From NCBI RefSeq assembly GCF_005871085.1, contig NZ_VAUP01000005.1:1-64000 (forward strand): a stretch of 64,000 nt of DNA, read 5' to 3'. The notes under the pieces are model-generated. The model did not search any database and was not told the origin of the DNA. It saw only the letters and a list, made by a program, of their open reading frames with translations. This document shows positions 52,001 to 64,000 of the stretch, in pieces (position 1 is the first letter of the stretch; every line of letters begins with the position of its first letter). This stretch comes from Xanthobacter autotrophicus. Lineage in GTDB: Bacteria; Pseudomonadota; Alphaproteobacteria; Rhizobiales; Xanthobacteraceae. The position numbers and the translations under genes are program-made.

Positions 52001-54122
52001 GGATCACATCCAGCGTGTGGCCGGCGAGCAGCTGGATGATCTGCTTCACCGAAGTGTCGAACACCACCGGTCCGTTCACCGCCACCCGCAGCGGCCCGTC
52101 GCCGAGGCCGGCATGGACGCTGGCCCGCAAGGCGTGGAACAGGTTCACCACTGCGCCGTGGGGCACCACCACCCCGCGCGGGCGCCCCGTGGAGCCGGAG
52201 GTGTAGATTATATAGGCCGGGTCATCCGGCCCCACGGCGACTTCCGGCGCCGTGGCGGGCTCATCGGCGATGGCGGGAGCGCAAGGGACGATCCCCTCAC
52301 CCAGATCCCCATCCGCCGCGCGCGCCACGGCGATGCGGGCGCCGCTCTGGGCGAGGATCTCCACCTGCCGCGCCGCCGGCCACTGGGGGTCCAGCGGCAC
52401 ATAGGCCGCCCCCGCCTTCAGGATGCCGAGGAGGCCGATGATCAGCTCCACCGAGCGCTGAAGCCGCAGCGCCACCGCCTGCCCCGGCCCGGCGCCGAGC
52501 CTGATGAGGCGATGGGCCAGCCGGTTGGCTGCGGCGTCCAGCGCGCCATAGGTGAGGCTCTCCGCCCCGCAGGTGACGGCGAGGGCGTCCGGCTGGCACG
52601 CGGCCACGGCGGCGAAAAGCACATGGAGCCGCCGCTCGCCGCCGATCTCCAGCGCAGGCCCGATGCCGGCGGCCAGCGCCTCCCGCGCCTCCTCATCCGA
52701 CATCAGGGCGAGGTCGGCCAGCGCCGCATCGGGCCGGGCGACGATGTCCGCCAGCAGCGCCTGGAACTGCCGCGCCATGGCCTCTACGGACGCGCGGTCG
52801 AACAGGTCGGCTGAATACTCGAAGGTGCCCACCAGTTCGGCGCCCTCATCCTTGATGGAGAGGCCGAGATCGAACTTGCTGGTGCCGGGGTCCACGTCCA
52901 GATAGTCGACGGTGAGCCCCTCCGGCGCGATGCCCGCCGGCAGCTTCTGCACGTCGAACATCAGCGCCGTCAGCGGCACCGGCCCCAGATCGCGCTCCCG
53001 GCGCAGATGCTCCACCAGCCGCTCGTGAGGATAAAGCTGGTGCGCCCGCGCTTGGGTCGTGACTTCGCGCACGCCGCCGAGGGCATCGCGGAACGAGGCC
53101 TGCCCGTCCAGCCTCAGGCGCAGCACCAGCGTGTTGATGAACAGCCCCACCGCGCTTTCCAGCTCAGGCAGGTCGCGGGTGGTGGAGGGCGCGGCGAGGA
53201 GCACGTCGTCGGTGCCGCCATGGCGCGACAGGAGCACGCCATAGGCGGCCGCCAGCGTCGCGAACAAAGTGGTCTCGCAGCTCTGGGCCAGCGCGCGCAG
53301 CGCCGCGCTCAGGTCCGCATCGCAGCGGAACACCACCCGCCCGCCGGCGGTGCCGCGCAGGGCCGGGCGCGGCCGGTCCAGCGGCAAGGCGGGGGGCGGC
53401 GGCGCATCGGCCAGCGTCCGCGTCCAGTAGTCGCGCTCAGTGTCCAGCGCGTCGCTCACGAAGCGCGCGCGCTCCCACACCGCATAATCGGCATAGTGCA
53501 CCTGCGGCACGGGAGCCTGCGCCCGCTCGCCGCGCTGGCGGGCGCCATAGGTGGCGAAGATCTCGCGGAACAGGCCGGCGGCGGACCAGCCGTCGAGCAC
53601 GATATGGTGGACCACGAACACCAGCACCTGCTCATCCGGCCCCGTCTCCAGCGCGCAGAGCCGCAGCAGCGGCGGCGCGGCGAGGGTGAACGGGCGGCGG
53701 ATGGCTTCGCGGATCGCCTCGTCCAGCGCCTCTTCGCCCTGCCCCGCAAGATCGCGCCGCTCCAGCGGCAGCGGCGCCGGCGGGGCGATCACCTGCTCCG
53801 CCGAGCCCCCGGCCGGCACGATGCCGGTGCGCAAAATCTCGTGGCGGGCGATCAGGTCGTCGAGGGCCTCGCCGATGAAGTCGAGCCTCAGCGGGCCGCG
53901 CACGCGCAGCACCACCGCCTCGTTATAGGCCGGGCTCGAAGGGTCGATCTGGTGCTCGAACCACAGCCGCTCCTGCGCGAACGACAGGGGAAAGCCCCGC
54001 CCGTCGCGCGGCTGGGGCGTGATGCGCGGCGCGGCCGGGGCCTGCGCCCGCTGCCCGAGCCGGCGCGCCAGCAATTCGCGCTGCTGGGGGGACAATTGGG
54101 CGAGGCGCTCTTCGATGTTCAT
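46008..54122 (-). CDS. Bimodular NRPS: C-A(FkbM-MT)-PCP-Cy-A(Ox)-PCP
   Basis: 2704 residues. C (about 45-470): FAQERLWFEHQ and HHIVLDGW (near 174). A1: LTYGAL (525), YTSGSTGRPRGV (640), NLYGPTES (783), VKLRGYRIEPGEI (893), then an inserted FkbM-type methyltransferase at about 940-1200 (FDVGANIGLF near 991, LLKINVEKSEAEVL near 1134), then the A10 motif LTPNGKLDTRAL (1253). PCP1: GGHSLLATLL (1306). Cy (about 1370-1800): TPIQEAYWMGR and the heterocyclisation motif DALIADAA (1505) instead of HHxxxDG. A2: LFTSGSTGVPKGV (1980), GQGGATETS (2118), IKVNGHRIELGEIE (2235), with an inserted FMN oxidase domain at about 2320-2520 (RQSFRHFEGG, YPSAGSLYPVQAYV) and A10 LSANGKVDRDAL (2567). PCP2: LGANSVHLVQIH (2622). 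It should add an acidic, possibly O-methylated residue and then a cysteine cyclised and oxidised to thiazole. Confidence 0.93.
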
Positions 54123-54125
54123 GGG

Positions 54126-59621
<5,496 letters not shown>

Positions 59622-59631
59622 GGATTAAGCC

Positions 59632-62600
59632 TCAATATTTCAACGCATTAAGCTCGGCGAGGAGCGCGCTTTCGGCATCGTCCTGCGGCTCGGTGAGGGC
59701 CGCGGCGGAGGCCTCCTCGCGCCAGGCCAGCACCTCGTCGACGAGGTGGCGCACCAGAGCGTCGATGCTCGGATAATCGTAGGCCAGGGTGGCCTTGAGC
59801 AGGACGCCCAGATCCTTCTCCAGCGCCGCCTTGAGTTCCATGTTCATGAGGGAATCAAAGCCCATGTCCTCCAGCGGACGCGCCGGGTCGAACGCCTCGG
59901 GCGCTGGAAATTCGAGTGCAGTGGCAACGAGTTGCCGGACATGAGCGCGCAGCAGGCGGGCCCTCTCCTCCGTCCCCGCCGCCTCCAGCCGGGCGCGGAA
60001 CGGCGGGGCGGCCGGCCCCCCATCCTGTGGCGGCATAGCGGCGGCGAACCCTGCCAAAAGTCCTGTTGAACCAAGGCCTTTCCTCAATCCGGCCTGCCAG
60101 CCGGTGGGCAGTACCGCCACATGTCCGGGGCGACGCGCCATGAGCTGCCCCAGCACCGCCGCTCCGGCGGCGGGCGAGATCCGGCCCATACCGTCAGAAC
60201 CCAACGTTTGAGCCATTCCCGCCCCCTCCCACGGTCCCCAGTCGATGGCCTGAGCGGGCAGGCCGAGGCTGGCGCGATGCTCGGCGAGAGCATCCAAGGC
60301 GGCGTTGGCGGCGGCGTAATTGGCTTGCCCCGGCAGCCCCAGCAGGCCGGACGCCGAGGCGTAAAGAACGAACATTTCCAGGGGTTCATCGAGGGTCGCC
60401 CGGTGCAGCAGCCAAGCCGCCCGCAGCTTGGGCGCGAGAACACGCAGGAAATGCGCTGGGCTCTGGTTCACCAGCAAGGCGTCGTCGAGCACGCCAGCGG
60501 CATGGATAAGCCCACGCAGCGGCAGCATTTTTTCCCGCACCGCCGCGAGCAGATGGTCCACCTCCGCCGGCTCGCCCACGTCCGCCTGGAAGGCCTCCAC
60601 CCGCGCCCCGGCCCGGCGCAACGCCTCCACGACCTCCCGCGCGGCGTCCCCCGGCATGCTTCGGCCCACCAAAGCAATACTGCGCGCGCCGTGGCGCACC
60701 AGCCAGGACGCCGCATGTAGGCCCAGCGCGCCGAGCCCGCCGGTGACGAGGAAAGTCGCGTCGCCGCGCACCATGTCGCCCGCCGGCGCCGCCGCTTGCC
60801 ACAGCACGATCTTGCCCATGTGCCGCGCCCGGGCCATGTGCTGGAAGGCGGCGCCGGTATCGGCGATGGCGAACAGTTCGGAGCGCAGCGGCACCAGCGT
60901 GCCATCGGCGAGACGGGTGACCATCTCACCCATCATCTGCGCGATAAGACCTTGGTCCTGCTTGATATCCCACAGGTCGAACGGGTGGTAGGCGATGTTC
61001 CGGTCGAGCGCCGCCACATCGGCCGCGCTCCAGATGCCCATCTTGCCGATCTCGATGAAGCGGCCGCCATCGGCCAGCGCCGCGAAGCTCTCGGCGATGG
61101 CCTCGCCGGAGAGGCTGTTCAGCACCACGTCCACGCCCCGTCCGCCGGTGCGGCGGCGGATCTCCTCCGCGAAGCCGGCGGTGCGCGAGTTGAACAGGTG
61201 GGTCACGCCGTGGCGGCGCAGATGGCCCCATTTGGCGGGGCTGGCGGTGGCGAAGATTTCCGCCCCGGCCCGTTGCGCCACCTGGATCGCCGCCTGCCCG
61301 ACGCCGCCCGCCGCCGCATGGATCAGCACCCGCTCGCCGCGCTTCAATCCTGCCAGACGGTCGAGGGCGTAATGGGCGGTGAGGAAGGCCAGCGGCAGGG
61401 TGGCTGCATCGCGGAACGACAGGCTCTCCGGCTTCGGCACCACGAACGCCGCCGGCACCCGCACCCGCCCGGCGAGGCTGCCCACGGTGAGGCCGGCCAT
61501 CACCGGCGTGTTCACGGCAAGGCCAGCGACGCCGGGCCCCACGGCGGCGATGACGCCGGAACATTCCAGCCCATAGGGCATGGCGTCGACACTGTCCGGC
61601 AACAGGCCCATGCCGTGCAGCACGTCGCGGAAATTGAGGCCGCTCGCCACCACGTCGATGACCACTTCGCCGGGGCCGGGCGGGCGGCCGTCGAACTGTG
61701 GAAGTTCAATGGGATGCTCCGGCTCCGCCGGGCGATCCGCCACCAGCCGCGCCGCGAAGCACGCGCCCCGGCGCAGGGCCAGGTCCTCCCCCGACGGCGC
61801 GGCGATGAGGCAGGCGGCGAGATCGGAAAGATCCGTGTCCCCCGCCTCGGGGTCGAGATCGACGCGGGTCTGGCCGAGGTCGGGATATTCCGACGCCGCC
61901 ACCCGCGACAGCCCCCATAATCCGGCCTCCGCCACGCCGGTGACCGGCTCTCCCGCCACGCGCTGGGTGCCGCGCGTCACCACGTCCAGGCGCAGCGTGG
62001 CGCGATGGGCCGAGCGGCCCGCCGCCTGGACAAGCTGCAGCAGGCCAAGATGGGAGGCCGGCACCTCCGCCGCGCCGGGATCGGCCGGCGTGGTCGCGAG
62101 GTAAACGATATGGCAGCGGCCGTCAGGCGCCCTTGCCCGCAGGTCGGAAATCCAGCCAGCGAGGGCATCCGCGCCGGCGTCCCATGGGGGTGGATGATCC
62201 GCCATCACCTGCCCACGCGCCGCCAGCGCATCCGCCAGTTGGCGAACCATCGCCGCATCGTCGCCCAGCAGCGCGAACAGGCGTGGTGCGGGCGGGGCGG
62301 ACAGGTCCGCCCGCTGCCAGCGCAGGCGCAGCAGCTCCGGCTGGGTCGCGAGGCCTTCGTCCTCCACATCGGCGCCATGGGCGATCCGGGCGAAGGCCAC
62401 GCCGTCGAGCTGCGCCACCATCTGCCCGACTCCGTCGCGCAGGATCAGATCCACATGGCAGGTCCGCGCGGCGGGATCATCCCGGAGGCGGAGCGTCGCG
62501 GTGACCGCTCCGCCGGCCGGGGCAAACACCGCCACCCGCCCGATGCCCCTCGGCATCCAGGTCACGCCCGGCCCTAGTTGCGGCAGGATCGCGCTTGAGG

Positions 62601-64000
62601 CGACGAGGCACGCATCCAGCAGCGCAGGGTGGACGAGATAGTCGGCGGCGCTCCCGCTTTCCTTCGGCAGCTCCGCATGGGCGATGACGCCCTCCGCGAC
62701 CATCGCGAGGTCCTTGAGGCCGCGAAAGGCCGGGCGGTAATCAAAACCGAACTGCGTCAGCCCGCCATAGACGGCGGCGCCCGGCGTGGCGATGGCGGAG
62801 GCAAGGCCGGCGTCCCATGCCGGTTCGGGCGCCGGCGCGGAGGCGAGCTTTGCAGTCGCATGAAGGGTCCAGCCGCCGTCCGCTCCGCGCGCGAACACTT
62901 GCCAACCCCCGTCGGCGCCGACGACGCTCTGCAGTTCCACTCCGCCCCGGTCCGGCAGCAGCAGCGGGCGAAGGATCGCCAGATCCTCAACCCCGGCGCC
63001 GGCCCCCAGAACCGCCCGACCGTTCTGGAGTGCAACCTCGGCGAAGGCAGCCAGTGGGAAGGTCGCCCGGCCGCCGAACCGGTGGTCGAGCAGGAAGCGC
63101 AGCCGTTCGCCCCCGAGGGTGAGATTGAAGCGCACCTCGTCGCGCCCGGCGAGGTCCACGCGGCTGCCGGCAAGGCCGTGCGGCGCATGCGCCGAAACCG
63201 TATCGGGGCGAGGGATGAAATAGCTGCCGCGCTCGAACGGATAGGTGGGCAGCGATAGCCGCCGGCGCGGCGCATCCACCGCCGTCCAGTCCGGTTCAAG
63301 CCCCGCCAAATGCGCGGCGGCAAGGCGCGGGGCGATGTCCGCCCACACGGCACCGGAGGGCGCGATGGGGATCACGAACGTGTCCGGCGCCGCCTCCGCC
63401 GCAGGAGCGGGCGTGCCTGTCAGCTGAGCCCACCAGTAAGCGGGACTGGTGACCTCGGCAACGACTTCGCGGCCAAGCAGGCCCGACAGCAGCGGCACGG
63501 CCGGCGGCTTCAGGGCGAGGCCGCGCACTGCGGCGATGAAATCGAGCCGTCCATCCTCCACATCCGTGCGCCCCAGCGCCGCCTGCCGGGCACGCAGCAG
63601 GGCACCAGCATCGGCCAGCGAGAAAACACCCGCGAGGCAGGCGGCGACCACCTCGCCGGCGCCCTGCCCGGCGATGTGATCGGGGGCGAGGCCCCAGCTG
63701 CGCCACAGGGCGGCCAGCGCATAGGCCATCACGAAGGCGGCCACCGGTCCATCCTGCGCGGCCGGCAAACCCGCCTCGGCGCAGGCCGCGACGGCGGCGG
63801 CGAAGGCCGGATCGCTTGCCATCAGGGCGCTCCCACCGTCAGCCGGCAGACCGTCGCCATCGGCGCAGGCGAACAGCACCTGCGGCCGGCGCGATGGCGC
63901 GATGGCGATATCCGCCAGATGCTGGAGCCTGCCGACCAGTTCGCCCACGTCTGCAAACGGCACGGCGGCACGCACCGGAAAGCGGCCGCGCCCGGCGTTC
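59632..64000 (-). CDS. PKS-A (partial): degenerate AT-DH-ER-KR-ACP, N-terminus beyond window
   Basis: The frame is open to the right edge (about 1456 residues seen), so the start and the expected KS lie outside. At 63200-64000 is an acyltransferase-like region in which the GHSxGE motif reads AGQGAGEVVAA (63650-63675), with no serine nucleophile. The first GQG motif is lost (VLFACADGD), and the segment with the HAFH/YASH site is missing. DH: DHRFGGRATFPLAAF (63055-63095, motif HxxxGxxxxP intact) and HPALLDACL. ER: HAAAGGVGQAAIQVAQ (61280-61325). KR: FLVTGGLGALGLHAA (near 60745), ASASGLLG, NYAAANAALD and LDD (B type). ACP: MGFDSLMNMEL (near 59860). It would fully reduce its unit if loaded. The stop is ten bases before PKS-B. 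Confidence 0.88.
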   Translation of the reverse strand, partial: NAGRGRFPVRAAVPFADVGELVGRLQHLADIAIAPSRRPQVLFACADGDGLPADGGSALMASDPAFAAAVAACAEAGLPAAQDGPVAAFVMAYALAALWRSWGLAPDHIAGQGAGEVVAACLAGVFSLADAGALLRARQAALGRTDVEDGRLDFIAAVRGLALKPPAVPLLSGLLGREVVAEVTSPAYWWAQLTGTPAPAAEAAPDTFVIPIAPSGAVWADIAPRLAAAHLAGLEPDWTAVDAPRRRLSLPTYPFERGSYFIPRPDTVSAHAPHGLAGSRVDLAGRDEVRFNLTLGGERLRFLLDHRFGGRATFPLAAFAEVALQNGRAVLGAGAGVEDLAILRPLLLPDRGGVELQSVVGADGGWQVFARGADGGWTLHATAKLASAPAPEPAWDAGLASAIATPGAAVYGGLTQFGFDYRPAFRGLKDLAMVAEGVIAHAELPKESGSAADYLVHPALLDACLVASSAILPQLGPGVTWMPRGIGRVAVFAPAGGAVTATLRLRDDPAARTCHVDLILRDGVGQMVAQLDGVAFARIAHGADVEDEGLATQPELLRLRWQRADLSAPPAPRLFALLGDDAAMVRQLADALAARGQVMADHPPPWDAGADALAGWISDLRARAPDGRCHIVYLATTPADPGAAEVPASHLGLLQLVQAAGRSAHRATLRLDVVTRGTQRVAGEPVTGVAEAGLWGLSRVAASEYPDLGQTRVDLDPEAGDTDLSDLAACLIAAPSGEDLALRRGACFAARLVADRPAEPEHPIELPQFDGRPPGPGEVVIDVVASGLNFRDVLHGMGLLPDSVDAMPYGLECSGVIAAVGPGVAGLAVNTPVMAGLTVGSLAGRVRVPAAFVVPKPESLSFRDAATLPLAFLTAHYALDRLAGLKRGERVLIHAAAGGVGQAAIQVAQRAGAEIFATASPAKWGHLRRHGVTHLFNSRTAGFAEEIRRRTGGRGVDVVLNSLSGEAIAESFAALADGGRFIEIGKMGIWSAADVAALDRNIAYHPFDLWDIKQDQGLIAQMMGEMVTRLADGTLVPLRSELFAIADTGAAFQHMARARHMGKIVLWQAAAPAGDMVRGDATFLVTGGLGALGLHAASWLVRHGARSIALVGRSMPGDAAREVVEALRRAGARVEAFQADVGEPAEVDHLLAAVREKMLPLRGLIHAAGVLDDALLVNQSPAHFLRVLAPKLRAAWLLHRATLDEPLEMFVLYASASGLLGLPGQANYAAANAALDALAEHRASLGLPAQAIDWGPWEGAGMAQTLGSDGMGRISPAAGAAVLGQLMARRPGHVAVLPTGWQAGLRKGLGSTGLLAGFAAAMPPQDGGPAAPPFRARLEAAGTEERARLLRAHVRQLVATALEFPAPEAFDPARPLEDMGFDSLMNMELKAALEKDLGVLLKATLAYDYPSIDALVRHLVDEVLAWREEASAAALTEPQDDAESALLAELNALKY

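Noticed and set aside
46683-52814. A very long open frame on the plus strand opposite the bimodular NRPS
   Set aside because: It is the mirror of codon bias in very GC-rich DNA. Its translation is Arg/His/Gly-rich with no domain, whereas the minus strand encodes an unbroken NRPS. Similar plus-strand frames at 35528-38191, 38404-41703, 53007-55856 and 55914-59651 were rejected for the same reason.
59632-64000. A trans-AT polyketide system
   Set aside because: Although the PKS-A acyltransferase looks dead, PKS-B and PKS-C have intact in-line ATs and no free AT gene lies in the window, so a trans-AT classification is not supported.

Overview
The window is GC-rich bacterial chromosome with the gene repertoire of an alphaproteobacterium, probably Hyphomicrobiales and perhaps near Xanthobacteraceae. 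This placement is inferred from the Entner-Doudoroff genes, the oxidative L-arabinose genes, the C4 sugar-acid genes and the codon and GC style. No rRNA or other marker gene is present to prove it.

Left part (1-9 kb): the 3' end of a LuxR-type regulator, a decayed IS110-like transposase fragment, an RND efflux adaptor plus inner-membrane pump without an outer-membrane factor, a small secreted protein, tRNA-Gly(GCC) with its terminator, a cupin protein, and the ribosome-associated ABC-F factor EttA.

Central catabolic part (9-29.4 kb): (i) a four-carbon acid-sugar (L-threonate/tetronate) regulon, with lacI-otnC divergent from an MFS transporter-ltnD-otnI-otnK and three TGGCAGCGCTRCCA operators between them; (ii) pirin and WrbA, two stand-alone redox/stress genes; (iii) a dehydratase, a DapA-family enzyme and an aldose epimerase that fit oxidative L-arabinose breakdown; (iv) a minus-strand Entner-Doudoroff set zwf-edd-eda-pgi with a recognisable zwf promoter, divergent from a GH13 alpha-glucosidase. 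Together these bring sugar acids, pentoses and alpha-glucosides into central metabolism.

Right part (29.4-64 kb, all minus strand, running off the right edge): a hybrid PKS/NRPS gene cluster that looks like one long transcription unit. In transcription order: PKS-A (partial; dead AT-DH-ER-KR-ACP), PKS-B (KS-AT-DH-KR-ACP), a bimodular NRPS (C-A[FkbM methyltransferase inserted]-PCP-Cy-A[FMN oxidase inserted]-PCP), PKS-C (KS-AT-DH-ER-KR-ACP-C), NRPS-D (dead A-AMP ligase-KR-PCP-TE), a patatin-like lipase, an alpha/beta hydrolase and an Sfp-type phosphopantetheinyl transferase. The predicted product is a lipid-like polyketide chain joined to an acidic (Glu-like, possibly O-methylated) residue and a thiazole, extended by a reduced C2 unit, and closed or released with a unit supplied by the unusual terminal AMP ligase-KR module.

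The most unusual points are: the terminal module with a dead adenylation domain followed by an AMP ligase and ketoreductase; the FkbM domain inside an adenylation domain; the AT without its nucleophile; and a 3 x 14-nt repeat between PKS-C and NRPS-D that forms a chain of ATGA stop-start overlaps through three five-codon mini-ORFs.
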